From contig OX123191.2 of NCBI GenBank assembly GCA_944739405.2, positions 4,258,830 to 4,322,829 of the forward strand: a DNA stretch of 64,000 nt. Direction: 5' to 3'. Shown in pieces: positions 43,645 through 55,607 of this stretch (within the stretch, counting starts at the first letter, position 1; each line of letters opens with the position of its first letter). The position numbers and the translations under genes were made by a program. Below the pieces are notes generated by a model. The model had not been told where the DNA came from. It ran no database searches and worked only from the letters and a program-made list of their open reading frames with translations. Source of the stretch: Euclidia mi (lineage: Eukaryota > Arthropoda > Insecta > Lepidoptera > Erebidae).

Positions 43645-43812
43645 TTATTTTATTTATTTATTTATTTTAAACTTCATATATACAAAGTATACAGGCGGAC
43701 TTAATGCCATAGGTATTCTCTCCCAGTCTACCTCAAAGTGGTGCATAGAGAAAAATAGTAGGTGTAATATAAGACAGTGAAAATGAAATAAAACTAAGAA
43801 AATTACGTCGAT
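43645..43812 (-). mobile_element. CR1-like 3' UTR fragment
   Basis: A (TTTA)n run at 43,645-43,670 is followed by GGCGGACTTAATGCCATAGG and CCCAGTCTACC, the complement of the 3' UTR block at 18,590-18,650 (GGTAGACTGGCGG...CATTAAGTCC). Only the 3' end was inserted. Confidence 0.7.
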
Positions 43813-43815
43813 TTC

Positions 43816-45075
43816 AGAATCAGAATCAGAATCAGTCTTTATTCTCAAGAACATGGTTATAAATTACAAGTCTTATGTTAAATAAATACATTTGATCACA
43901 TGTTCTACCATTGATGGTGCGAAAATATAAATTAATTACAAAATGATTATACACAAATTTAAATAGTACAGTAAAAATGTCAATTCTAATACAATAACAA
44001 TTATATCACACAATATTTATTCAGTAATTAAATCGAATGTTAATTTGATGTCATGCTAAGATTTTATAAAGTATGTCAAGATGTGCCTGTAATTATCACT
44101 TTCATATTGTATACAATAATATAATTATAGTTTAATATAAAATGTGGCAAGTTATGTTATTACGTAAGGCAATATCATACAGTCAACAATTTATCATTAA
44201 GAAACTCTTTGACACTATAATAGTTCCTGTCAGCTAACATTTTATACAATTGGCGGCGAAACAGATTAAGCGGCAAATTCTTTAAATTCTTCGGTAAGTG
44301 ATTGTAAATTGTTATAGACATGTAGTAGGTGTTCTTTCTAAATAATTCTAGATTAATTTTAGGAATCTGGAGTTTTTCTTTATGTCTAGTCCGGCTTGTT
44401 GTTACATCTCCGAGCCGAATAAATAACTCTGGATGCTTTTTGACGAAAAGTGTGATTTCTAATATATAAAGGCACGGTAGTGGCAGTATTTTGTGTCGTT
44501 TAAAGATAGGTCTACAGCTTTCAAGGTAATCAGATCCAAACATGGCTCGAATACACTTTTTTTGTGCCATAAATACTCTGTCTACCTCTACTGAGTTGCC
44601 CCATATGATAATGCCATAACGTAGTACGGATGACACATATGCATGGTAAGCCTTTATCGCTGTTTGTATATTGACAATTTTTTTAATCCCATAGAGAACA
44701 TAGACGAAACGATTTATTTTACCTACAATTTTGTTGATATGAGGCTTCCAAGAGCAATGCTTATCTATAGTGATACCTAGGAATACGCAATCGTTTACAA
44801 AATTTAGTGTGTTGGTTTTATAGATTATTTATAGCTTTGTTGTATTGCTTCTGTAAGTTTGAAAATGTATGATGTTGGTTTTTGTCATGTTCAATCTAAG
44901 ATTGTTTCGTTCCATCCAATTAGCGACTTTGTCAATTGCGATATTTATCTGAGTTTCCAGATCATTTAAGTCTTTGCTTTTGACAATCAGCGTTGTATCA
45001 TCAGCAAATAAGATACATTCATTATTGATCACAGCGGGCAGGTCGTTTATATACAGTAAAAAGACTTTCTAGGTA
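43816..45075 (-). mobile_element. Jockey element B, 5'-truncated
   Basis: The 3' end is AGAATAAAGACTGATTCTGA with a (GATTCT)n tail at 43,816-43,835. The 3' UTR runs to 44,175 and the coding sequence to about 45,070, where it stops just before the 3' tail of the adjacent CR1-like element. It is related to, but distinct from, the larger Jockey copy at 55.2-59.8 kb. Confidence 0.8.
44175..45070 (-). pseudogene. Jockey B: end of RT plus C-terminal domain
   Basis: The RT begins in the middle of the palm (KVFLLYINDLPAVINNE), with FADD at 44,997-45,008 followed by VANWMERNNLRLNMTKTN. The region 44,829-44,640 needs frame changes (TLNFVNDCVFLGI, then AYHAYVSSVLRYG). The last frame, 44,636-44,175, is open: SSVLRYGIIIWGNSVEVDRV, AQKKCIRAMFGSDYLESCRP, LPCLYILEITLFVKKHPELF and YYSVKEFLNDKLLTV. 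It is truncated and inactive. Confidence 0.85.
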
Positions 45076-45081
45076 CATACA

Positions 45082-46252
45082 AATAAATAAACGTATTTTA
45101 AATACATACATAATAATATATAATTATATATAGGTATATGTGTGTGTATATAGATAAATAAATATATAGGTATAGGTAATAATTGAATATATAGGTAATA
45201 TTAAATTAAATTGAAATTTAAATGATTTATTGTACAATTGCCGCCTCAGCCTATAAAATTTCCTTCACCTTAGACTTGAATGTATACTTAGCTTTGGCCA
45301 ACCCGATTTCAAGAGGGAGGGCATTCCAGAGAAGGATAGATTGGACAGTAAAAGAAGAGTGAAGAAAATTGGAGTTGTGAGAAGGGACTGTGAGAAGAGC
45401 AGAACGGCGGTTTCGTTCATGGTTAGTACATAAAGGTTGAAAATAGGAGGTTAAATACTGCGGAGAAGTGGGGGACGTAGGAATAGTATAAAGGGTAGTG
45501 AGAGCACGCAATCTATAGCGATGACGGATAGGAAGCCACTTTAGTTGGGAGCGATAAGTAGACACATGGTCATACTTGCGATGATTGAAAATGAATCGAA
45601 TGCAGTTATTTAGCTAACGGTCAAGTTTATTAAGGAGATCTGCATTCAGGTCAAAGTAACACACATTGCCATAGTCGATCAGAGGGAAAATTAAAATTTG
45701 CACTAGCATTGTCTTGGTCTCGGATGGTAGAAAATTCCTTAGGCGGTAGAGAGCGCGTAGAGAACCGGTGACCTTCTGGCTCACCTGAGTTATCTGAGCT
45801 TGCCAATTCAGCGCGTTATCTAAGTGTAGCCCGAGGTTTTTGACTGTTGGATACAGACTGATGGTGGTCCCATTAAATGTTATATCGGGCAGAGACGAGA
45901 AGTCAAGTCTATTCAAAAGCCACTGACTACCAACAACAATCGCCTGAGTCTTCCTAGGATTGCCCGTTAGACCAAAGTTGTCCGACCAGGTTACGTAATA
46001 TAGCTGCCAAATCGTCGTTGATATTACCGATGGCCTCAGTAATGCAATCCGCATTTACTTGTGAGTAAATCTGCAAGTCATCTGCGTACAGATGGTAGGC
46101 GCACTGAAGATTTTGTCTTAGGAGATTTATAAATATAGAGAATAAAAGAGGTGAAATAATACCGCCTTGAGGAACGCCAGAGGTCATCTCGAACCATCTC
46201 GACGAGGACTCGTCAACGCGGACGGACTGCTGGCGACCTCGAAGATAATTAG
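45082..46252 (-). pseudogene. CR1-like element copy 2, C-terminal half
   Basis: On the minus strand from 46,252: NYLRGRQQSVRVDESSSRWF, TSGVPQGGIISPLLFSIFIN, YADD (46,077-46,088), frame changes near 46,050, then LDFSSLPDITFNGTTISLYP, LGLHLDNALNWQAQITQVSQ, FPLIDYGNVCYFDLNADLLN, a stop near 45,612 and YRSQLKWLPIRHRYRLRALT to 45,251. The 3' UTR ends near 45,082 in (TTTA)n. The N-terminal half of the same copy continues at 59,829. The break falls within DWFSN|YLRG. Confidence 0.9.
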
Positions 46253-46272
46253 TATAATAATAATAATAATAA

Positions 46273-49200
46273 AGCAACACGTCAACAAAGCAACATACAG
46301 TTTTCCTTGAATTTTTATATTTGCAATTTATAGCATATTTTGGTGTTTATATTGATATTTTCGACTACATGCCGGACTTTTTTATTGGATAAATATATAA
46401 TTAGTACAAGCAACCATTAAATAAATTAAGAAAAGAAATCACAAAAATATTATTGAAGATGACATCAAATGTCAAAGACAAATCAAATAAACATAAACTG
46501 AAAGTAAACAATAGTAAACAAATACATAAATACGAGGAAATTATATCATGTTGACGAGAGCTAAGGCAGCTGCTGCACGCCAGAGACCCCCGGACTCGTC
46601 GTTCAGCTCCGCCTCACAGCCGCCGGCACCAGCACCAGCATCGCCGACGAGTGTTGAGGCGTCGAGCTCATCGAACGACGAGTATTTCTCTCCGCCGACG
46701 TCGCCACCACCTGCCCGCCGGCGAGGGAGAGGCCGGCCACCGACACGCTTGGGACCCCGAGACCCACCGGTCTCAAACAGGGCCCCCGCTACCGGTGGTA
46801 ATGTGCACCGCATGCGATGGACGACTTCTATGAATGAGAACGTCATGCGGGCATATTTTGTGGCCACAGAGGGTGGAACCAATCTCAGTGCGTACCGTGA
46901 TCGAATGCTGCCTTTGTTTCAGGCGCTTGAACCAGCTGTCAACGTGTCAACGCAACGGCTATCGGATCAAGTGCGGGCCATCCAGCGGTGTCGGCTGTTG
47001 GATGATACCGTGCTTGAGAGGCTACGCTCTGACGTGCAGGGAAGTTTCCCCATCACTTCTTCATCGCAAACTGGCACGGTAGATACACAATATCAACAGT
47101 TGAATCTCCCTGATGAAGAGGTAGATGATGAGACTTCTCACGTAAGTACCCAGTGCAATGATCAGTTAAGGAGTGCTTTGGAATGTGCTATTGGGGAATA
47201 CCGATCCATGGACCCAAATGTTCGGCCTCGTTTGCCTCGTTTGCCCATGCATAAGAGAAACATAGCGCTAATGAGTGCCCTGGATTCGTTATTATCAAAC
47301 TATTTTGATAATAGCGAAAATCTTGGTGATACACATTCAATCCTGTATTGTGCGGCTGTAGCTGTATGTCGGGTAGCGGGAGTTAATCTGTCTGAAAATA
47401 ATACCGCTCCTCGACGAACCGCTACTGTGCCAGCTTGGCAGTGCAGGATTGAGCGTCGTATCGCTGAGACTAGGGCACTCATTGGAAAGTTATCCTGTTT
47501 CAGGATGGGCAATACGCGACCGAGAGTGATGCGCTTTGTAACTCAAGCCTTCGCGGGAACTGGTATCAGTTCCCATGATTATCAGGCACGAGTTACAGAG
47601 CGCATCGACTCTCTGAAGCAAAAAGTTTATGCATGGGCAAACCGTAGCAGGCGATATAAAAAAAGAGTGGATCGATATTGCCTAAATCGCGCATTCCAAA
47701 GAGACGAGAGGTGGGTGTACAGAGGATGGGAGCAACCTGATTCCATGGCCGGTGAAGGTGATGGGTGCCGACCGGATGATGATGCCACTAACTCATTTTG
47801 GCGCAGCATTTGGTCGACGCCTGTCAGCCATGCGGAGGGTGATTGGATCCGGGATGTTGAGCGAGTATGTGAACGAATCCCAACTATGGAACCAATATTT
47901 ATAACACAAGACGATATAGCCAGTGCAGTCCGTCCGTTACAAAACTGGAAAGCAGCAGGACCGGACGGACTGCACAATTTTTGGCTTAAATGGTTCCGTA
48001 GTTCACATGCTTGCTTAGCGTCTCAGTTCCAATCATCATTGGAATCGGGTTTGCTACCAGACTTTTTAACATCCGGCCACACTCACCTGCTCTATAAATC
48101 TGGTGGTACCACGGACCCCAAGAATTATAGACCGATTACTTGTCTGCCAACAATTTATAAACTTCTTACATCCATTTTGAGAATAAAATTATCAAAACAT
48201 ATATTTGATAATTCAATGTTATCAGTTTCTCAAAATGGATGTAGGAGTGGGGCGCGTGGTACTAAAGCACTCCTTCTGATTGACATGGCCATTAGCTAAC
48301 AGGTACGCCGTAATCGAAAAAATCTATCGACATGCTGGATAGATTACAGAAAGGCTTACGACTCCGTGCCACATACCTGGCTTTTGAGGGTGCTGGAGTT
48401 GTATAAAGTAGATACAACTCTATGCACCTTCTTAAGGTCATGTATGGGGCAATGGAGGACCGTATTGCGTTATCCAGGATGTCGATCGAGTTCGGATTGC
48501 GGTGTTCCAATAAAGATCGAGCGAGGTATATTCCAGGGCGACAGTCTGAGCCCTTTGTGGTTTTGCCTAGCACTGAACCCTCTAAGTACTTTATTGGAGG
48601 GTTCAGGGCTAGGCTATCGGTTAAGGAGAGGTGGCCATGTTATACCTCACCTCCTTTTCATGGATGACCTGAAATTGTTTGCCCTCAACAATCTCCAACT
48701 GACTGCATTACTTAAGGTAACTGAAACCTTTAGTAATTCTATCAGGATGGAATTTGGTGTGGACAAATGTGCGGTCATGCATGTGAAGAAAGGTGAGATT
48801 ATGGAATCTGCAGGGATACAACTCTCAGATTCCATACAACTTCGGTCCCTCTCTCTAACGGAAACTTACAAATACCTGGGTATGTCGCAGTCTTTGAATA
48901 TATCTGAGGCTGACATGAAGCAGTCGCTGCAGGCTCGTTTCTTTGGCCGCTTGAAAAAAGTACTAAATAGTCTTTTATCAGGTGGTAACAAGGTGCGAGC
49001 CTGCAACGGATGGGCCATGCCAGTCCTTATGTATTCCTTCGGCATACTCAGGTGGACTCAGACTGAACTTGACGCCCTGGACAGAAAAGTCCGTTCAATG
49101 CTGACTGCATCTCGGATGCATCATCCACGCTCGTCGATAATGAGGCTATACATCCCGCGGAAATGTGGTGGTCGAGGATTTTTATGTCTTAAGACCCTTC

Positions 49201-50274
49201 ATAACCGCGAGCTGTATAACCTCAGAGAATATTTTCTGCAAATGAGTGTGGATATGCATCGAGATGTGGTTGCAGTGGATACTGGACTTACCCCGCTCGC
49301 TCTGGCTAAAGAGAACTGGCACAAACCTGCAGTACTTAGCATAGAGGACCGGAGAGAAGTATGGAAGGGCAAGGAGCTACATGGACGCTTCTATAAGGCC
49401 TTACACGGGTCTGATATAGATTTTAAGGCATCTGTTTCCTGGCTGCGCTTCGGTGATCTTTTCGGAGAAACCGAAGGTTTTGTCTGTGCAATTATGGATG
49501 AAGTTGTCATGACAAATAACTACCGCAAGTATATCCTGAGGGACGGTACTGTTGACATATGTCGGGCGTGTCACCAGCCCGGGGAATCTCTCAGGCATAT
49601 TGTGTCCGGTTGTTCGAGTCTTGCCAATGGTCAGTATTTGCACAGACATAACCAAGTGGCTAGGATTGTCCATCAGCAACTAGCCCTTAAATATAAACTC
49701 ATTGGTTCTGAGGTACCGTACTACAGATATGTGCCTGACCCAGTTCTCGAAAATGGTCGTGCACTGTTGTATTGGGATCGGTTTATCATTACAGACAGGA
49801 CTATTGTAGCCAATAAGCCTGATATTGTAGTGATAGACCGAGCAGAGCGTCTCGCAATGATTGTTGATATCACCATACCACATGACGCTAATCTCGTGAA
49901 GGCGGCAAATGATAAAAAGATTAAATATTTAGATCTAGCTCACGAGATTGTCGACATGTGGGATGTAAATTCAGCCATCATTGTTCCGATTGTCGTTTCA
50001 GTGAATGGATTGATCGCTAAAAGCCTCGACCAACATCTTAAGAGGCTCGCACTGGGCAGCTGGATCAAGGCCTTGATTCAGAAGGCGGTTCTTCTCGATA
50101 CGGCACGCATTGTGAGGAAGTTCCTTTCTCTGAGGCCCTAACCACCGGTGGCTTGGTCCCTGTACCCGACACCGGTGGGTTTCCGTGGTCCTATTTTATA
50201 TAGTTAAATTTATTGATATATTTAAGGTTTAATTATGTAAAATTCGATTATGTGAATACTGAATAATAAAGAGA
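46273..50274 (+). mobile_element. Dong-type (R4-clade) non-LTR element copy 1, near intact
   Basis: It lies between TAA arrays: TAATAATAATAA immediately left of AGCAACACGTCAACAAAG, and GATAATAATAAT on the right. The second copy starts at the same base, so the 5' end is genuine and the element about 4.0 kb. One long ORF carries RT and a C-terminal restriction-like endonuclease. Dong-type elements are known to insert into TAA repeats. The only visible disabling change is one stop codon. Confidence 0.85.
46548..50141 (+). pseudogene. Dong-type ORF: DNA-binding N-terminus, RT, RLE nuclease; one stop
   Basis: 1,198 codons from a genuine ATG with a single TAA at 48,297-48,299, where copy 2 has CAG. 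Residues 1-85 are Pro/Ser/Arg-rich. Residues 86-150 (RMRWTTSMNENVMRAYF, TQRLSDQVRAIQRC) look like a Myb/trihelix-type helical DNA-binding domain. The RT spans about 440-760: NWKAAGPDGLHNFWLKWFRS, YRPITCLPTIYKLLTSIL, DYRKAYDSVPHTWLL, FQGDSLSPLWFCLALNPLS and the catalytic FMDD at 48,657-48,668. A CCHC-type motif CRACHQPGESLRH...GC begins at residue 1005. The RLE core is KPDIVVIDR...IVDITIP, with Asp at 1092 and 1107 (PD-x14-D). It reaches its natural stop at 50,139-50,141. Confidence 0.88.
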
Positions 50275-50285
50275 TAATAATAATA

Positions 50286-51155
50286 CCCCTCTGGGGCAGC
50301 CGTTATCTCATCATGAGACTAACGCAATCTCAGAGGGCAGAGTAACAGCTTGCAAACATCACCTTCATCGTGTTATATAATAAAAAAATGTATTGCAGAA
50401 TGAAAAGAAAGCTTACTACCGCAGGGCAGCTTTGTGGCGTGCTGAATGTGTGTGGCGACACTGCGGTCCCGAATGCTTCAGAGAGTCGGTCAGGGCCTCG
50501 TCTCCGGCTTGCTTTTATTGGCTGCCCGGAGTTGATTTCCAAGAGTGCCCGCAGGACTCTCAACTCTGGCTTGCCTTGGTCGGCCGGCCAGAGGGAAGCC
50601 GCAAGAGCTATTAGCTCGGGGGTGGAAGTGTCATTTTCAAGGGCGTAATTACGGGGAAACCCGCTCCGGGTCACGACACGCGATGGCGAAACCGGTGCCT
50701 CACCGCTCTACACCCCTAGCCACTCGCACCGATATTGCCCTCTGGCTGCCTTTACGGCAGACTTCGTTTACCATGGTGGCTATTTAGAGAGGGCCCATCT
50801 AGTGAGTTGGCGAGTCACCGTCTGCCCCTTTCCGACGTACTATAAAAGTATTTAGGGCAGACGCCGTTTTTCATCCATAGTTTTCATATTCACTTATCCA
50901 TTGAACACCCATCACAATAGCCCAGAGTAATTAGTTTCCATACAAGTAGCAATAGTCCTACACCTGCTGCGGCTAATCTGTGGCTGTACTTCATAGTGTA
51001 GTTATGGAGGCTCCTCAGTAGGTGTCCCACCACATTCTAGATTAAAATTCTCAAAGGGCCTCTGCGCGTTGGACCTATGTCTCCGTGTACGCCTGCCAAA
51101 GGGCCGTGTACTTTTTTAACATCATTATGTTAGAAAAGTATGCGTGAAAGAGAAA
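50286..51155. mobile_element. Unidentified 0.87-kb unit between TAA arrays
   Basis: The unit starts CCCCTCTGGGGCAGCCGTTA after TAATAATAATA and ends AAGAGAAACA before AATAATAATAATAA. It is GC-richer than its surroundings. No frame gives RT or nuclease motifs; the longest frames (92 and 114 codons, overlapping on opposite strands) resemble nothing I know. It is not part of the Dong-type element, whose two copies both begin downstream of TAA at AGCAACACG. It could be a non-autonomous TAA-targeting retroposon, or the 5' or 3' part of another one. Confidence 0.5.
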
Positions 51156-51188
51156 CAAATAATAATAATAATAAATAATATAATACCT

Positions 51189-54100
51189 AGCAACACGTCA
51201 ACAAGACGACATGAATTATTTTCCTCGAATATTTATATTTCTATTTTAAATCATATTTTTGGATTCTTAAATATATTTTTGACTACAAGAAATACTTCTT
51301 TACCTGAGAAACATAATTATAACAAGAAACCATATAAAACATTATGAAAAGAAGATACAAAAACATTACTCAACTGATGACATCTAACGTCAATGACAAA
51401 TAAAAGTGTAAATAAACATATAATTATAAGTACAACGAGGAGATGATAATGATATTATGTTGACAAGAGCTAGGGCAGCAGCTGCACGCAATACATCCCC
51501 GGACTCGTCGCTCAGCTCCGCCTCGTAGCCGCCCGCACCTACAACAGAGTTGCCGGCAATCATAGAGGCGTCGAGCTCGTCAAGCGACGAGTATTTCTCC
51601 CCGCCGACGTCACCAACACCCGTACGCCGCCGTGGGAGAGGCCGGCCACCGCTACGCTTGGGACCCCGAGATCCACCGGTCTCGAACAGGGCCCCCGCTC
51701 CCGGTGGTAATGTGCACCGCATGAAATGGACTACAACCATGAATGAAAACGTCATGCGGGCATATTTTGTGGCTACAGAGGGAGGTACCAACCTTACGGC
51801 GTATCGTGACCGCATGCTGCCTCTGTTTCAGGGCTTCGAACCAGCTGTCAACGTTTCGGCACAGCGACTGTCGGATCAAGTGCGGGCTATCCAGCGCTGC
51901 CGCCTGCTGGATGACGACGCACTTGAGAGGCTACGATCTGACTTACTACGTAACCCTCCTATCCCTTCTTCTACGAGTAGTGATTTACAAGTTGCAAATA
52001 TTGTCAGACCGCAAAGGACTGTTGAAGAGGTGCATAGTAGGGATACACAAGTAAGTACCCAGTACATAGATGAATTAAGGATTACTTTGGAGTGCACTAT
52101 TCGGGAGTATCGTTTTGTGAATACCGCAGATAGGCCTCGCTTACCGCGTTTGCCCACACACAAGAAAAATATGGCGCTGGTGTGTGCCCTGGATTCACTA
52201 TTGTCCACGTACTTAGACAATAGTGAAGATCTTAGCGATACCCACTCGATTCTGTACTGTGCGGCTGTTACAGCGTGTCGAGTGGCAGGTATTAAAATAC
52301 CAAATGGTAGTAATACTGCCCCTCGAACTAATGTTGTACCGGCCTGGCAGTGCAGGATTGAGCGTCGTATCGCTTAGGCCAGGGCGCTCATCGGAAAGCT
52401 AATTTGCTTCAGGTCGGGCAATACAAGACCGAGAGTGATGCGTTTTGTGTCTCGGGCGTTCTTAGGTACGGGCCTTAGTCGCCAAGAATACGAATCACGA
52501 GTCACAGTACGCATCGACTACCTGAAGCAAAAAGTTTGTGCGTGGGCAAACCGTTTAAGACGGTACAGAAGGCGTGTGGACCGATACACCCAGAATAGGG
52601 CATTCCAAAAAGATGAAAGGTGGGTGTATAGAAGTTGGGAGCGGACTGATCCAAGTGTGGATGATGGGCGTCTGCCGGATGCTGAGGCAACGAACGCTTT
52701 CTGGCGCAGCATTTGGTCGATGCCCATCAGCCACACTGAGGGTGATTGGTTTGGGGACGTTAAGCGAGCATGTGAGAGAATACCCCAAATGCAGAGCGTA
52801 GCCATTGAAACAACGGATATAGCTTGTGCAGTCGGTTCATTAGCTAACTGGAAATCAGCGGGACCGGACGGACTGCACAACTTCTGGTTGAAATGGCTAC
52901 GTAGTGCCCATGCTCGGTTGGCATCCCAATTCCAGGCATCTTTGGAATCGGGCTCGATCTCAACTTTTATGACAACTGGTATCACTCACCTGCTCTTTAA
53001 GTCAGGTTGTACCACGGACCCCAAAAATTATAGACCGATAACCTGTCTACCGACTATGTATAAACTTCTTACATCCATTTTGAGGACGAAGATGTTATCA
53101 CATATAAGAAATAATAACATTATGTCAGTGGCTCAAAATGGATGTAAGAATGGGGCCCGTGGTACAAAAGAGCTACTCCTATTTGACATGGCCATTAGCC
53201 AGCAGGTGCGTCGCAATTGAAAGGATCTGGCGACATGCTGGATAGGTTACAAGAAGGCCTACGACTCCGTGCCACATACGTGGCTCTTGAGGGTGCTGGA
53301 GTTATATAAAGTCGATATAACTCTATGCACCTTCTTGAAAGCATGTATGGGGCAGTGGAGTACGGTCCTTCGCTATCCAGGGTGTCGGCAGATTCGCGAT
53401 TGCGGTGCTCCTCTAAAAATCGAACGGGGTATATTCCAAGGTGACAGTTTAAGTCCCTTGTGGTTTTGTCTAGCTCTGAATCCTCTCAGCACTCTGCTAG
53501 AGGGGTCTGGGCTAGGCTATCGGTTGCAGCGTAGGGGTCAAGTTATATCCCACCTTTTTTATATGGATGACCTTAAACTATTTGCCCCCACCACTTTCCA
53601 ATTGACAGCGTTACTAAAAGTAACTGAAACTTTTAGTAGGTAATTCTATCAAGATGGAATTTGGTGTGGATAAGTGTGCGGTCATGTATGTAAAACGAGG
53701 TGGTATTGTGGAATCTGATGGAATAAAGCTTTCAGATTCCACAAAACTTAGATCTATCTGCAATTTGCAAAAAATCTGCAACCGAGACTTACAAGTATCT
53801 GGGTATGTCGCAGGCCTTAGGTATTGCTGAGACTGCCATGAAACAATCATTGCGGGAGCGCTTCTTTGGCCGCCTGACGAAAATACTGAAAAGTTTTTTA
53901 TCAGGCGGCAACAGGGTGCGTGCCTATAATGGTTGGGCCATGCCAGTCTTAGCGTACTCCTTCAGCATACTCAGATGGACTCAATCAGAACTGGACGCCT
54001 TGGACAGAAAAGTCCGTTGTCTAATGACTGAATATCGAATGCATCACTCGCGGTCGTCAGTAATGAGGTTGTACATCCCGCGGAAATGTGGTGGTCGTGG

Positions 54101-55206
54101 TTTCTTAAGTGCTAAGGACCTCCACAACCGCGAGGTGTACAATCTTAGAGAATATTTTCTCAAGACGGACACGGGTGTGCATCGTGATATTGTTGCTGTA
54201 GACAACGGACTTACCCCGTTGGGTCTGGCAAAAGAGAGCTAGCGCAAACCTGTTGTACTAAGTATTGAGGAGCGCAGGGTTGTATGGAAGGGCAAGGAGT
54301 TGCATGGACGTTTTTATCGGGCCTTACATAGGCCTGATGTAGACTTCATGTCATCAGTTGCTTGGCTACGGTTCGGTGGTCTATTTGCAGAGACCGAAGG
54401 TTTTGTCTGTGCAATTATGGACGAAGTTGTCATGACGAACAACTACCGTAAGTATATTCTGAAGGATGGGACTGTTGACATATGTCGGGCGTGTCACCAG
54501 CCTGGGGAATCTCTCAGACATATAGTTTCCGGTTGTTCTCGTCTTGCCAACGGTGACTACTTGCACAGACACAATCAAGTAGCCAGGATCGTCCTTCAGC
54601 AGCTTGCCTTAAAATACAGCCTTGTACCCTTTGAAGTACCGTACTACAGGTATGTGCCCGATCCAGTTCTCGAAAATGGCCGTGCCACTATGTACTGGGA
54701 TCGATCTATCATCACCGATAGGACTATCGTGGCTAACAAGCCCGATATCGTGGTGATAGATCGATCAGAACGCCTTGCAATGATCGTTGATGTCACTATT
54801 CCCCATGACGAGAATCTCGTGAAGGCCGAAAAAGACAAGGAAATCAAGTATTTGGACCTGGCTCACGAGATTGTCGACATGCGGGATGTGGACTCGGCGA
54901 TCATTGTACCGATAGTCGTGTCAGTTAATGGTCTCATTGCCAAGAGCCTCGACCACCATCTCAAGAGGCTCTCGTTAGGCGGCTGGATCAAGTCCTCCAT
55001 ACAGAAGGCAGTATTGTTGGACACGACGCGCATAGTTCGGAGGTTCCTCTCTCTGGAGCCCTAACCACCGGTAGCTTGGTCCCTGTGCCCGGTACCGGTG
55101 GGTCTCCGTGTTCCTATTTTATATGGTTAAATTTTATTTGTATTTTTATTAGAGTGATTTAATTATGTAAAATAAGACGATGAGATAAAATTAGTGAATA
55201 AAGAGG
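51189..55206 (+). mobile_element. Dong-type (R4-clade) element copy 2, decayed
   Basis: Same 5' start (AGCAACACGTCAACA) and same order as copy 1, ending GAATAAAGAGGAATAATAAT. Protein identity to copy 1 is high but far from complete, so the two copies are separate insertions of an old family rather than a recent duplication. TAA repeats flank it on both sides. Confidence 0.85.
51457..55064 (+). pseudogene. Dong-type ORF copy 2, multiple stops and frameshifts
   Basis: The ATG at 51,457 corresponds to copy 1. Stops are visible at 51,526-51,528 (CAG to TAG), 52,375-52,377, 53,218-53,220, 53,641-53,643 and 54,240-54,242. A 4-base insertion near 53,636-53,643 (AGTAGGTAATTC where copy 1 has AGTAATTC) shifts frame, and the last part is read in another frame from 53,805. 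The RT blocks (NWKSAGPDGLHNFWLKW, YKKAYDSVPHTWLLRVLEL, FYMDDLKLFAPTTF), the CRACHQPGESLRH motif and the RLE core (KPDIVVIDRSERLAMIVDVT) are all recognisable. The RT motif here is YMDD, where copy 1 has FMDD. Confidence 0.88.
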
Positions 55207-55607
55207 AATAATAATAATAATTTATTTGCTTAAAATGTAGGTTACATAAAGATGTTACATTGTTATCATATAGCGCCAGATACATTTTGTCGCACCGCAC
55301 ATCATTAATTAGGAATAATTTCATTCAAAAAAAATTTTGTATCAAACAAATAAAATTAATAACTTTAAATCAGCATGCACATTATACACTACATAAGATA
55401 ATTAATTGGAATCAAATTGTAATTATGTAAATAAAATGAAATAATGTCAAAAATAAATTTAAATCAATTAAATAAATAAAATTTGAGCAGGCATGCAGAT
55501 TATCTTACAATTAATACATATTCATTTATTACAAGGTAGACACACTTATAGGTATATTATACATGACTTTTCAGTATCTACCTGCCTATTATGGTATTGT
55601 TAGTGAA

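Noticed and set aside
46541..46882. 113-codon minus-strand frame opposite the Dong-type N-terminus (similar frame at 51,390-51,815)
   Set aside because: It is an antisense shadow of the GC-rich Pro/Ser/Arg region. Conservation between the two copies follows from the sense protein.
50330..50674. Overlapping 114- and 92-codon frames in the TAA-flanked unit
   Set aside because: Both strands are open over the same GC-rich stretch, with no recognisable domain. This is typical of composition rather than coding.
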